Positions 9,621 to 22,135 of a stretch of 64,000 nucleotides of DNA are shown here, piece by piece. The notes under the pieces were generated by a model. That model searched no databases, had not been told where the DNA came from, and saw only the letters and a program-made list of their open reading frames with translations. The translations under genes and the position numbers were made by a program. The stretch is from Amblyomma americanum (taxonomy: Eukaryota > Arthropoda > Arachnida > Ixodida > Ixodidae), in the NCBI RefSeq assembly GCF_052857255.1, contig NC_135505.1:53079102-53143101 (forward strand), in the 5' to 3' direction. Position 1 is the stretch's first letter, and each line of letters begins with the position of its first letter.

Positions 9621-11435
9621 CGCCGCTTCGACTGGAGCCGCCATGTTGACCGTACATAAAGCGGCGTTGGAGCGCATGCTATTTCGGCAAAGCAGCCTTC
9701 GCCGCTACCGCTAAACCAAGACGCAAGGCGGGCCTTGCGTTCTGCGCATACTAACTTCGACGTTCCACGCTTCATGGGGCCCCCAATCCTTAAACTCTCG
9801 AATATGTGAGACAGGTACTGCCCAATTCCTTTCTCCAAAAAACAAGTTTTTATTCTCAAGGTGGCCGTAAATATGAAACCGAAAATGTGCTCAAGCGTCT
9901 TGCAACAGATGCATGTCATTAAGATAGGATGGTAATTTTCGCGTGAAAGTTTACGGCCACTTTTGTAGACTCGAGCCAGATTTTACTATCGTATAAACAG
10001 TATGAAGCGTACCTGTTGATAATGACTGGCGATAGGAATGAAGGCGTTACTAGACACGGAAATGGTGTTCTTTAGTATTGTGAAATTAGTTTCACCGAGA
10101 CCACTTGAAAAGGGTACCTTAAGATTAGTGATCGACTGGGCTGTGCCGTCAAATGAAATGCGAACAGGGGTCATGTATGGGTGCCTACCCAGGTGCATCA
10201 GTTCCTGCATAGACTAATGTAGGCGATGCCTAGTTCTAGCGCCTTAGAATATCCGGCTGTTGTTTCCCTTAGCATCCTTGAGACTCGTAGTGGCGTCTTA
10301 TTTTTTTTCGCTTTTTAATGCCCGAAGAGGAATGTGCGCTTCGCCTGCGGGATGGTGTAAATAAGGAACCATTGAAAACGCATAGAGCCGCGCACATATG
10401 TTGGAACAGCCATTTATATTCTTCTAAGCTTCGTCTATCTGACCACAGCCAGAGGTCCCAGCAGTTAAACGAATACTGAAGAAAATGTAAAAAAATTCTA
10501 AGAAAACAATAATTGCGATTAGCTCGGTATATATTTGTCACAGCATATTTTTCAGTAGATGGTTTTATTTCGACACTTGTGTGAGCGTTATAGCCTTGGG
10601 TTTGTTTTTTGGTGCGCATTCCCACAGCTGTGTAACGCGAAACCTCGTTCTGATGACTAGATCATTCAAGTACGACACTGAGTATGAAGGTTTCAATTGA
10701 CGATAAAAAAACAACGACTTATGGCTGCAAGCTGTCAGCACAAAGCAAATACCAACAACCGAAGGCAGCAGGCGTGCCCGGGTGGTCGTTGCCACCAACA
10801 TGATACTCATTACTCTCGCATATTGAACTTACAATGGTATCAACAGCAACAAGATTTAAGGACATAGTTATAGGAGATTTGGCATAAAGAAATTCATTAT
10901 TGTTCTATCGAAACGCCATTTTTTCGCTCATTGCTACAATTTGTCTGATGTCATTGGTTAGTGTATAACTGACATGAACTGCAGCTTTTCGGCTATTCAA
11001 TTCTTTTAGCGCTTTCTGTGCACAAACGCGGATGCGGGCACACCAGTAATCTTTTACTGCACCTAACTAAAAAAAGTAAGCACTACACGGATTAAAGGAA
11101 CGCGAATGCCCCGAACACTCTAATTCATATAATTAAACATTCCAATGAGATCAATTTTTAAGATAATATTACACACCAATCAAGCTTGAGTAACAAAACT
11201 AACGTTCTTCCAATGTTCTTTATTCTTTCAACACAACAAGCTTATTTGGGGCAGGGAAAATACAGAGATGAAGGACGAAAAATATGCGCTCTGGCTTACA
11301 ACGCGCGAATCATGTCTTAAATGCCGACAACAAAGTAGAGTGGTAATAAATTGTATTTAATTTTCAGTCGTTCAGAACATACGCGGAATCGCGATCCTGT
11401 TTCATTCCTTGGTATTTTCTGTGTACGCAAAAAGC
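9621..11435. other. No recognisable feature
   Basis: Short open frames on both strands show no family resemblance. A small amount of additional Penelope coding sequence may extend a little beyond 9620, but I could not follow it. Confidence 0.35.
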
Positions 11436-13052
11436 GCCGACCAGGCTACGCTGCCTCTATACAATTCATAGCTGGTCCTCCTGGTTCGAGTTTTCTTGAG
11501 AACACAAAAGAAGCAGTGAGAGCGTTTAGGCGACCAAGTATACTCAGCGTGGAGCACTTAGTGCACAATCTTATAAAAGTTCTCCGACTACTGACTATTG
11601 ATGTGTAAGCGGGCCCTGACAGCTGCGCTTTCACTGATAACACGCCTTTCTTCATGCGAATGCCCGGATAACTTGCCTAAGGTGCTGCAAAAATCAACCA
11701 ATTATAGGAAGTACACTGCATCTTTCGCTATTAAGTATTCCCCTTACCTGCTTTGCAAAAGGACTTTTGAGCCTCCGCTATGGCATTCAAGGTTCCGTTT
11801 TGCTTGTTCTCGCGTAGTTCACAGTTCTAGCACCCTGTACGCTCTCCTTCCTAAGGCTGTGTAGAAGCCAAACTGCGTTCTTTGCGCAGCAAAGTTCTTG
11901 CCTCCAATTAACCGTGTCATGGGCGTGCATTTCTTTTCCTCGCATACTTTCAGCCTGATCCGCCCGCCTTACTCTCCGTCACCCCTTCCCACTTTAGCCA
12001 TCTGTCCAGGCAAACCATTCTCTCCAGCGTGTCTGGGAAAAAGAGACGATCTTTCCTTACTTCTTACTTTGTGTTAACTCGAGGGATGTATTCAGAGTTA
12101 AATTGGGAAAATTGCGGATAAACATTCATTCTAATATACAGCTATCTCATGGCGCTGCCTTCCTAAAAAATAAAGGGCCAAACTGCAAAGCATATTCGAA
12201 GATGCTGGCAGGAAATGCACAGGGGTGGGGCTTGAATAAGAACATTTAGCTCATCTATATCTGAAAATGTGTGACGGTCAAATTGCTTAGGCCGAACGGT
12301 CGGTCTGCAAGTTATATTTGCTGTTGTCTCAGAAGGCTCTGCAATAGAACCTTGCGCTCCGGTGTCGCCGGCTTCCTTGGCACCACGAACGGCAGATGTC
12401 TGCTACACTAAAAGGCTAATAAATAGTATGTAGAAAACTAAAGCAATGTACAACAGATTCGTAAGGAATGAAGAGTTGGGTATAGGTGGCGAGCTATTGG
12501 AGAGCGTAAGAGTGTACATCGACCTTTTGCAGGTAGAGACCACGGATCTGGACCACGAGAGATAATTGGCTAGCTCAATAAGAAAACACTCAAAAAATAT
12601 TAGACCTTACAGAGAGTCTCGGGAAAATTACTGGTGTTAGTTAAAGAACAGAATGAGAGAAAAGTGCGTCGTAGAACAAATTCGAGTTAGCGATACTGTT
12701 GTCGAAATCAAGAAACAGAAATAGACATCGGGATCGCATGTGATGCGAAGCCAACATCAGCTATGGCACCTTAATGTACCGAAGTAGATTGTAAGAGAGT
12801 AAAGACGTAACAGAGTCGTGAGAGGGTCAGGTGGGAGGATTAATTAGGAAGATTGAGGAGATAAGGTCATATAAGCTGGCGCAGGAGCGGGTTAATTGCC
12901 GAAATGTGGGAGAGGCATTTGCCGGGCAGTCAACGTAGTGATTTTGATAAAGTGCTCTTATTGTGAAGGTTTCGACATAATGGCCAGCAGTTGAGGCAGA
13001 CAACACCAAGTATCCATATATTCGCCGGACTGGGTGAAGCAGTAAGTTCTGG
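11436..13052 (+). repeat. Repeat unit A, left part (pairs with 24770-26315)
   Basis: This is collinear and similar over its whole length with 24770-26315. Shared runs include TGCTTGTTCTCGCGTAGTTC, GCCTGATCCGCCCGCCTTAC, GACGATCTTTCCTTAC and GAACCTTGCGCTCCGGTGTC. The unit stops at 13052 where a DNA transposon has inserted and resumes at 17832. No protein gene of its own is recognisable except RTE LINE remnants near its right end. Confidence 0.9.
12420..12990 (+). pseudogene. RTE-type LINE 3' remnant inside unit A
   Basis: Degraded frames resemble the region after the RTE reverse transcriptase catalytic site: KTKAMYNRF, ELGIGGELLESVRVYIDLL and DLDHER. After a gap the LINE tail motif GGGAGAGGCATTTGCCGGGC follows, with parallels at 52885-52910 and 26170-26190. 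Equivalent sequence in unit B shows that the LINE fragment was present before the unit was copied. Confidence 0.6.
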
Positions 13053-13095
13053 GGCGCGATTACGGATCGCTCTCAAAAAACTGTCTCAATTTTGA
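13053..13095 (+). repeat. Left terminal inverted repeat of the Harbinger-type transposon
   Basis: It begins GGCGCGATTACGGATCG and continues with CTCTCAAAAAACTGTCTCAA. It matches the right end in the terminal 11 bases and again in the CTGTCTCAA motif, with spacing differences. One extra G at the outer edge relative to the right end leaves the exact terminus uncertain by one base. Confidence 0.8.
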
Positions 13096-13249
13096 GATCG
13101 TGACTTCAAAATGACGACACCGAGTAATGCAGACCGCCGAATCGGCCAATGCGGAGCAAGGTTGCGGTGGGCTCCGCCCCGAAACCACTATTCGCACGAC
13201 AAGGGACCGTAGACTAATGTTTTGCAGTAAAGACGCAGTGAATAAAAAC

Positions 13250-13604
13250 GAGTAATGTTTTATTTTGCTAAGAAACTGTATTTCAAACCCAACAGCACCA
13301 AGCACAAGAAGCAGTGTTTTCATTTTTGCAATAAAGTTTGCTGTTCAGTCACTTTTCTTGCCGCGAAGGTGTGCTGTCAGCGGTATAGCGTGAACATGTT
13401 AGTCTGAAAATGGACAAAAACACAATGAAGAAAACAAGTAATGTTTTATTTTGGTAGTAAACTGTGTTGCAATCTCAACAGCACGAGGGAAAATCAGAAG
13501 CATTCTCAGTTTTGCAATTAAATTTGCTGCAGGTTAACTTCTCTTGCCATGAGGACGCGCTGGCAGTGGCATAACGTGAACATGGCGGCCTGCATGAAAA
13601 CAGC
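13250..13604. repeat. Two-copy tandem repeat, period about 186 bp, inside the transposon
   Basis: Units begin at 13251 and 13438 with GTAATGTTTTATTTTG and run through CAACAGCACNAG, TTTTGCAAT(A/T)AA, CTTGCC and CGTGAACATG. They differ at many positions, so the duplication is old. It lies near the left terminal inverted repeat and could be subterminal structure of the transposon. Confidence 0.7.
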
Positions 13605-15894
13605 TGATTCCATGGCTAGTTCTTGTTTTTTCGCGTGTCGTCTAAAATCAATGTACTTTGCGGATGTCTTAAGTGCGCAGAAAAATCTGATTGATAGCAG
13701 TGAATGCTACGGGCCTGTCGAGATCAACTTACAAGCAGCGCTCGGCTCGAAAATCGACGAAGACAACTTTAGTCGGTGTTCTCGGTCGGCGCCTATCGAT
13801 CACCGAGTGACATATGGTTCTGTTTATTTTCTTTAGAAAGTACCAGAAAACCATGAATCATCACATAGAAGCAACTGCCGACAGACGGGAGCAGACAGGT
13901 GCAGGTGCTGATAGCTTGCAATCTCGGTGCGGGAAATGAGAGCCGACACGGCCTGCCTCGGTGGCAGCAGTCACTCTTCTGCCTTGTAACCAAGTGTTGC
14001 CGGCCACATCGGGCTCAGCACTTGATGTTCCGTTTGTATTTTGGTAGCTCCGTTCGGTTTATGTTCAGTTGTTGCCGTAGTTTTTTTTCCTGTGCGAGAT
14101 GCAGAAATTGTGATGTTTATGCTCCACATTGTTTAAAGAGAAAGGAAGCACTTGACTTGATAACTTTGCTATTGTCACCGAGGAGAGAACGAGCTTGTTC
14201 CATTAACGTTATTTACTGATCAGGTAGTAGATCCAGGGTCAACCAGGAAAGAAGTAGTTTGCTTGTATAGAGGCTAATTGCAACTGGGCAGAAAGTTGAG
14301 CAAGTTTGTTCATGTTTGCTGGTACACAGCGCTTGAATTGCATATGATCCAGGGCAGTGAGGTAGGTAGGACAGGGCAGTGATGTGTAATATGTTATTGT
14401 ATTTTGCTCAGCAGGCGGAGTGATGTTGCTATAACTGGGATTGGTGAGGGCAGTGTATAAGGGCTTTAAATACTTTGCGTGGCTTCTAACATGCACTTCC
14501 TTTCAGGTCGGAAGACCACTTGTTTTTTTTTTTAAATTATGGTCCATCATATCTGAGGCACCCTGTATACAGGCCACTCCAGTTTGAAAAGGAACAGCCA
14601 GTTGAAAATGACTAGGATATTAAATACCTAGGCGAAAAGTAGCTTGAAAGCAGTTGCACTTATCCCACATATTATGTGATAGCATAAGGAGCTTGTCCGG
14701 CCATTCGGCATTGTCACCGTCTCGTGTCATCATGGACAAGACTTCATAGCCACGTGTTACGCAAACCAAGCTAGGTGTCAGTTATGGGGCAATAACCGAG
14801 TGCTCAAAATTTCCCATAATGGAGCTGCCTGTATATTCTTAGAGCTGTAGAGCATTTCCAGTAACGGTGTTGCAGATTTGTGATTGTAAACTAACCTCTA
14901 CTCACACACCATCTCCTTGATGATGTGTCTGTGATGTTTACACATCTTTGTGTATCAGTGAAGATGTTCTAGTAATTCAGCAGTCATTGTAGCCACTGCA
15001 CCTTACAATCTTTAATATGCATTGTTGTACAGCGGTCTCCTTGCAGTAGGTACAACATTTAGCACAGTGAAACCCCTAGCCACACACCATTAAGGTAAAG
15101 CTTAGCTTTGGTATTTACGTTACCTATATGTGCCAAAATGTTTTGTAGTCCGGAAAATGCATTATGTACACTGTACTATGCCATATTTATTGTACAGGTA
15201 GCCTCTGTATGAAAGAAAACATGCACTTTGAACTTAATTTTTTAGAATTTTTTTTCTTAACTGCACTCAGAAATGCCATATTGTAATTGTACATCAAGGT
15301 AAAGTATGCTTGTATGTACACTGCCTTTTCTGCAATAGAAACACTCGTGTGAAATGCTGTGCCTAAAAAAATAAACGCGCTTACTGAATGTATGATGCAA
15401 TAAAAAACAGCTTTTTGATTGAAACAAGCATCATAAATATTTCATGCCTTATTCCAGCACTACACGTTTGGTTCATGCATGTTCGTCACACAGGTAAGGA
15501 CCACAGGCACTTCACCAAGCTGGAAGGAGACAGCAGAGAAGGGGCAGGTGGGCTGACATAAGTAATTGACAAAAGACAGTTCAAAATGATGCTTTTCAGA
15601 AATCGGGCTTCAACACCTTTCCGTCTTCAGGAACAGACTGCAACATGCTGCTGAGGGACTGGAAGATATACTAGCAAACACACTGAAAATGAAGTGGCAG
15701 CCGGTGGGGGGCACTTGTTTGTCACTGCTGGCTTCTGGCTGCACACAGGTTGGCCAAGGGCACAACCACATCACACAGTTGCTCACACACTTGCAGATGT
15801 GTGTAGTGCACTGACACAAGGAAATGACAGTGGCGACAGGGGAAGAGTGGCTGATATGACTCTCTACGCCAGCATTGTGAGTCGTCTCTGGACG
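13605..15894. other. Transposon interior without recognised second gene
   Basis: PIF/Harbinger elements usually carry a second gene for a Myb/SANT-like DNA-binding protein. Short open frames on the plus strand (13549-13836 and 13899-14219) show no Myb signature that I can see. The rest is AT-rich non-coding sequence with an AATAAA near 15370. Confidence 0.4.
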
Positions 15895-17340
15895 CTAGAT
15901 TTTCCATCGCAACTGCCGCTGCACCATCCCTCGGTACGCCTTCCTCTGGAGACGGGTCGTCCTAGAGAGGCCAAAAGTACAGCATCCTGTCTGTACGAGG
16001 TAGCCACCATTTAGAGGTGGCCCGTTGTTATCTGGGTCAGAGGCAGTGTCGCCTGAACCCGCTGCTGATATGGGCGCATCCAAACAGAGGCTGTGAAGTG
16101 GAGCACGTGCGGTGATGATGCGCACTGTCCACTTCCACTGGCAGTTGTGCATCCGGTGCCCTTTGAAGCAACGGAAGCAGCTCTTCGGCTCACCAATACA
16201 GCGCTCAGCCACAAATTGTGTGAAAGCATGTGGCGTGTTGTACAGGCCTTCTGCTGAGTCAGGTCTGTGATGCCACGCAACTGGTGCAGGCAGCCATGGC
16301 TCCAGTGGGTAGACATAGTCTCCTGCATAACAAAAAAATGACGCAGCTAAGCATGTCCCTTCTCAGTGATCTCAGCAGCATTAGAGGACACTCTGCTATA
16401 CAGTAGAAGGCTCATGCCAAGTAGCCCACATCCAGGCTTTGCTGAATGTGACATTCAAGAGCATACATACATGCAGGATTTATATGTATAAGTGAGCACT
16501 ACTGTAAGGTCAGTCTTTTACCACCATATTCATATGAATGATGCGCTACGATTTCCTACAAAACACAAGCGCTGTCAGGTGCATTTTGCTCCGGTTTCTT
16601 CAACAAGAAAGGCTATGCATTTCAACAATGTAATATGTGTCCTGTGTTTTTGCTGCAATTATATTTAACAAAAGGAAAGGGTGGCAATACACTGTATCAT
16701 AGTGTAAAGTGTCTGCATTTGTGTAACTGTCCAGACTGATTCTTGTAGCTTTAGCGGATCCGGGCAAATGCATAGTGCTGGAGCTCAATAGATGTGACTG
16801 AGTTCGCCCGACGGGTGACACGGCTATTTTACTGCTTACCCAGAAAAAAAATCACCGTCGTTCAGCAGGCCTTCCTCCGCCTCGGAATGCCGCCAGACAA
16901 ACGCGTCGCGGAAAGATCCGGGTCAGCGCGAGTCCACGGCCAGGATGCACATGTTCGCGCCGCAGATCTGAGAAAAAACAAGCACAGCCCGTACTCACTC
17001 TCGCTGCCGAGGCCCGCACTTGTAGCTCATGCACTTGTAGCTCGTAGCACTTGAACTCATGCGGTCAAAAACTGTGGCCGAGGTATACTCACTATCACGT
17101 CCGCAGCGTAGAACCGCTTGCGGCTCGTTCACAGCACTGCCCCCAGACTCCTTGATAGTGATGAGTGCCCAATCGACACATCCGACGACGCCGGAGATGC
17201 TGCCGCGGCGAACGTTTAGGCAAAGGACGCCCTCCTTCGCCGCCGCCTTCTCCTCGGGTCTCCTCGGAAAGCGAACACCCCCCTTCTGTGACACAACGTT
17301 GACATTGGTCTCCGCTGCCCGCCGCAAAGGCTTGTTCACA
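15895..17340 (-). pseudogene. HARBI1-like DDE transposase, three visible exons, frameshifted
   Basis: This enzyme would cut and paste the transposon DNA. Exon 1 (about 17340 to 17093) contains SGVVGCVDWALITIKE, holding the first catalytic Asp, and ends at a GTGAGT donor. Exon 2 (16967 to 16840) follows a pyrimidine-rich CTCAG acceptor and reads ICGANMCILAVDSR, a TGA stop, then PGSFRDAFVWRHSEAEEG, ending at GTAAGC. Exon 3 (16322 to 15895) follows TATGCAG and begins GDYVYPLEPWL, the GD..YP motif with the second Asp. It continues to FVAERCIGEPKSCFRCFKGH, with the catalytic Glu in ERCIG, and TARAPLHSLCLD. A run of eight T at the exon 2 end appears one base too long; seven T would keep exon 3 in frame. 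The intron 1 phase does not match cleanly. The full DDE set is visible, but this copy is inactive. An upstream N-terminal exon is not resolved. Confidence 0.85.
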
Positions 17341-17788
17341 GTCGGTTGGGCTGCGCCGACGTTTTCCTCATTTCAAACGGCACCTTGAAACCCACCGGAG
17401 CCGAAGAAGCGCAGCGCGCACAGCACCTGCCGCTCCACTGACAGTGCACTCACCCGCGCACCTCCCAGTTCAACGGCGAGTTCGTCGCACAGACACTGCG
17501 CAGTCTCCTCGAAATAACTCTCCCGCGCGTCAAAGTCGTCTTCATGCACCCTCCGACACCGTTGCTCGCGCGGTCATCCGCGTATACGACGATGTAAACA
17601 GCCGCCATTTTCTGTCTCAAACGTGTTGATACTACCTTTTCCAGTCTCAAAAAATCGTCTCAATCTGCCCGCATAATTAGATGGCCAACGTCACCACTTC
17701 TGAGCCATTTACGACGTCAGTCAGTGACGAAAAAAAATCAAAATGGCCGCCGCCCACGGCCGACCAATAGGAGGGAGGCAAATGAGAC

Positions 17789-17831
17789 ACTTTTTGAGAC
17801 AGTTTCGATTGAGACCGATTCGTAATCGCGC
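17789..17831 (-). repeat. Right terminal inverted repeat of the Harbinger-type transposon
   Basis: Read inward on the minus strand it starts GCGCGATTACGAATCGG and includes TCTCAATCGAAACTGTCTCA and a further GTGTCTCA. It is followed outward by TTCTGG and the resumed repeat unit A. Confidence 0.8.
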
Positions 17832-18540
17832 TTCTGGTTGGGGCAGAGCGGAGGGCGCTCCGGGGAGGCAGGTGGTGAGTGAACCTCAGTCGCCGAAGAG
17901 CAGTGATTCAGCCTCGGCACACAGAGCACCAAGAGTGGAACACGCTATCAGTACAGAGTTGTCATTGGCGTGTGAAGTTTGCTTTAGGCACATAAAGGAA
18001 TCGCGTTGCGCGTGTGTGCGTGCGAGCGTGCCAGGTGTGCGCATGCAAGCTCCAAGCCATTTGCGAAAGATGGAAATATCCTCAAGTACGGACTATCAAC
18101 TGATGCCGTTTTGACTGCTGATAGTCCTGCACATAAGAACAAGAAACCCTGTCTAGCCTAGGTCATCACCTTCTTGTGAAAGGTGGGCTAGTGAAATCAT
18201 CAATCTGAAATTCCTAAATCGCAGAATGTTTATACACTAAAGCACCACGGTAAAGCTCAGATGTACATACGGCCCATAATTATTATTCTTTTCCTCAGCG
18301 CAGTCTCAGTCGTTTCTGCCTCAGTCAGCTGGCGCTAATAACAACTTTACTGACACCATGGGTCAGCGCAGTTTGACCAATAAATAAAAAACTCCAGTTC
18401 CCGTCCATGTGTTGTGCCGTAACACAGCGCAAAATAATGCCGGAGGAAGGCCTTTCCCTCGTAACAGCTTAGAATGACCGCTAACAAACGCAGTGCTCTT
18501 CACTTGAAAGATTCATATTTCCATTTACAGGTAAAAGTCT
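17832..18540 (+). repeat. Repeat unit A, right part (pairs with 26310-26522 and 29203-29650)
   Basis: Resuming after the transposon, TTGGGGCAGAGCGGAGGGCG pairs with CTGGGGCGGAGCGGAGGGCG in unit B. The match runs to GTGCGCAT at about 18042, where unit B has a LINE insertion, and continues through AAGCTCCAAGCCAT, GATGTACATACGGCCCATAA and CAGTTTGACCAATAAATAA. It ends with the module AACGCAGTGCTCTTCACTT and the CAGG-rich microsatellite. Open frames here are not conserved between the two units. Confidence 0.9.
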
Positions 18541-18673
18541 CAACACAGTAATCAGGCAGGCAGTCAGCCGGCCAGCCAGGCTGCTCTCTGCCAGACAGGC
18601 AGGCAGGCAGGAAGCCAGGAAGAAGCCAGGCGCACCTCGGGTAGCAGCCGGGCGGGAGGCAGGCAGGCAGGCC
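18541..18673. repeat. CAGG/CAGC-rich tetranucleotide tract
   Basis: An imperfect array of GGCA/CAGG units terminates repeat unit A and directly abuts the inverted-pair element at 18674. Unit B ends in a comparable tract at 29690-29811. Confidence 0.85.
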
Positions 18674-20656
18674 CTTAGAGAAAAAAGGCTGTGCTTCAAA
18701 TGCATTTCGAACACATTAATTTTATTCCCTATGCTTAAACTGCAGTATGAATGCTATGTATGCTAGGAGTACTATTCTTAACATTCTTACAAATGCATCA
18801 AAAGTGCATTTTCTGTCCGCTTAGTTTATTTATTATACATTACATATACTAAAAATACACAGTGAACACATTAGAAATATACTAAAAATAACCAATAAAT
18901 GCATAAATGTATACTGAAAATATAATATTATTACATTAACGGTATACTAAAAATACGCATTACATGCATCACACTACATATAAAATACACTAATATATAC
19001 AATTAATACATTAAAAATAAATTCACTTCGGCTCAGCTTACAGAAGGTTGGCTACTCTTACTCAACGGATAATACTTATCAGTGTTGTCATCAACAGAAG
19101 TAATGACTGAAATGGCTATCATCATCAGTAGACAGACAATTCCAGATAAAACGCGTTGTCATCAAGAAGACTTTGCCAATGCAAGCACACGCGACGGGAC
19201 CTGAACGTGAAAGATTTCGCCCCGCAGGAAATGCGGACGGAAAGTGACGTCATGCAGCAAACAAGAACTCCACTGAAAAGCGTAAATCTTGGCTTGGCTT
19301 CTATATACCCTTCGTGAGGGGACACATTATCTTGTTTCGTGAGGCGCTTTTCGCGCAAAGACTGTGGGCCCCCAAATTGTCGCACAAGCGTCGGAGTGGT
19401 AGCGTTCAAATCTGCGGTCTATATAGAAACGAATTCTTAGTCGTGACTTGCTTCAGGCATTGGTTACGAGTCGAACTGTCAACCAACAAATACATGGGCG
19501 TCTAAAGGAGCCGGTCGGCCCTTCTAGTCCAGGTCCTTTTCACTGGTATTTTTGTGCCCGGAGGTGTCCATGATGCCTTTGCCGGCATAATGCTATCATG
19601 CTGTTCACATGCAATTTAAATAAGTGGTCACTGCCTTCCGTCTAGAAGTTAGCAGAAACGAATGAACAACCGAGAAGGGATAGTTTTCACTGTTCTTGGC
19701 AGGGTGATTTCCAGAAAAAGATTGTTCCACGGCAGCTTCAAGTGTGCTGCAAATATGCTGACGCGAACGACCCATTTGTTAGAGTTTAAGTATACTACGC
19801 ACGAACTAATTTCGTATTTACGAAAGTACACATTTAATGCATTGCCAACATGTTATTTCCCGAAAAGTGATTTTGAGCTCTAACTTTTGAACGCCAGCAT
19901 GAAGTGTGCTGCAAATACGTTTACGCGGGCCGCCGCTCATTCGTTAGAATTGAAGTGTTCTTTTGTGGAATTATTGCCGTATTTGCGAAAGTATATTTTT
20001 AAAACATTGCCAACATGCAAAGGCTATTTCTCTGAACGCGATTAGGACCACTAGATTGTTCAATGGCAGCTCAAAGTGTGCTTGAGATATGTTTAAAAAG
20101 ACAACCCGTTTCTTAAATTTCAAATATATTTCAGACGAATTAATATCATATTTACGAAAGTACACATTTAATACATTGACAATATGCTAAAACCGCATAC
20201 GTATTTCTTCACGTGTTTGAAACGTGCCAGAAACACGCTTTAGGTGACGAATAAATCAAATGCAATAATTTCACGTTTACGAGAGTACACTTTTAATATA
20301 GTGACAAAATGCTAAAACCGCATTCATATTTTTCACGAATTTTAACGTGCCCGAAACATGCTTTAGGTGAGGTATACTTCTAATGTATTAATTTCATAAT
20401 TACGAAAGTACACATTTAAAATAATGACAAGATGCTTAAACTGCATTGATACTTTATCACATATTTGAAATATGCTCGAAGCATGCTTGAAGTGATGTCT
20501 TTTAGGAAAATTTTATGAATATATTTCGAATACTGAGCATGAAATTTCAAGAACCTATTTCCGGCCTATTTTTAGTGCATTCATGAATACAAAATATGTT
20601 TAAAATACAGTATAAATATCCTCAAGTATATAGCAAACGTATTAGCTTTCGTCCTG
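18674..20656 (-). mobile_element. Satellite-bearing TIR element, left copy
   Basis: This is homologous along its whole length to 31543-38203 in inverted orientation, once the SINE and gypsy insertions are removed from that copy (about 1.95 kb each). Shared blocks, in the left copy's orientation: GGCTGTGCTTCAAATGCATT at the outer end, CTGTCAACCAACAAATACATG near 19480, TTTGCCGGCATAATGCTATC near 19580 and CAAACGTATTAG at the inner end. The outer end starts CTTAGAGAAAAAAGG; the right copy has CTTAGCGAAAA at both of its ends. No protein is encoded, so it looks like a non-autonomous DNA element. The inner end is less well preserved here. Confidence 0.75.
19640..20460. repeat. Satellite-like tandem array within the left element
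   Basis: ATTTACGAAAGTACACATTT-type motifs recur at about 19814, 19980, 20149, 20276 and 20398, giving periods of 122-169 bp. Longer units carry an extra block beginning near GCAGCTTCAAGTGTGCT. The same monomers, inverted, occur at 31800-32420. Confidence 0.8.
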
Positions 20657-20663
20657 GGGGCAG

Positions 20664-21492
<829 letters not shown>

Positions 21493-22135
21493 TGAAAATC
21501 TTCATTTTATCAAAGGAATTTGAAGCAAGCAGGTCATTGGGTTCCCGCACTAAACCACTGCCCTCAAATGTTTGTTTAAAAGGCCCACAACACTTGCGGC
21601 CCGCTGGGTGTCGACGATCTGCCTTGGGGGGAGGGGATTTCTCCGAGAGCAGCAGGATGTGCCCGTCCTCCGAGGTCTTTAGGTGCTCACGCCACACGGA
21701 GAAGGTTCCACCGGGCAATCTAGAAAGACTTTGTGTAATAACGCAAACATTGCGCGTGCAAGTGATCCGGTTCGGATCCGCTCGTACCTATCATGTCGGC
21801 CGCAGCAGATTTCTCAAATTGCCGGCTTTTTAGACAGGTATCATTGTTGGCACCATTAAGGCAAAATTAGTATCGACAAGTGGTTGCGCCGAATAACGGG
21901 AACAATTGTAGACACACAAATACGAGCGTTTGTATCTTAAGAAACGCAGTGCTCTTCACTTAATAGATCCAATTTTACACTTTCTTGCATAAGTGTAAAC
22001 AAAATCATCAGCTGGCAGGCGTGCCACCCTAGGGCCAAGAAAGCATTGCTTGACTCTTCATCGGGTCATTCTAAAGTCACAGGGAACGGGATAGTCACTT
22101 GCTGTCTGAAGGCAGCCATTGCCAAGACTTGCCCA
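21493..22135 (+). repeat. Dispersed repeat family 2, copy 1
   Basis: It is similar to 63443-64000 in the same orientation: AGGCCCACAACACTTGCGGC, TCGTACCTATCATGTCGGCC and CTGTCTGAAGGCAGCCAT have close partners there. Both copies follow a CAGG-type microsatellite. The module AACGCAGTGCTCTTCACTT near 21943 is shared with the ends of repeat units A and B. No recognisable protein. Confidence 0.85.

Larger units (their letters stand above)
13053..17831 (-). mobile_element. PIF/Harbinger-type DNA transposon, 4,779 bp, inserted in repeat unit A
   Basis: The ends are terminal inverted repeats: the left starts GGCGCGATTACGGATCG and the right, read inward, starts GCGCGATTACGAATCG. TTCTGG lies directly outside both ends (13047-13052 and 17832-17837). 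Unit B has a single TTCTGG at 26310-26315 with uninterrupted flanks, so the boundaries come from an empty site. The minus strand encodes a HARBI1-like transposase with introns. GTCTCAA-type motifs recur near both ends, plausible transposase-binding subterminal repeats. PIF/Harbinger elements normally duplicate 3 bp; the 6-bp duplication here is atypical. Confidence 0.85.

Noticed and set aside
19640..20460. CRISPR-like regular repeats
   Set aside because: The units are contiguous diverged satellite monomers with no unique spacers, in a eukaryotic repeat.
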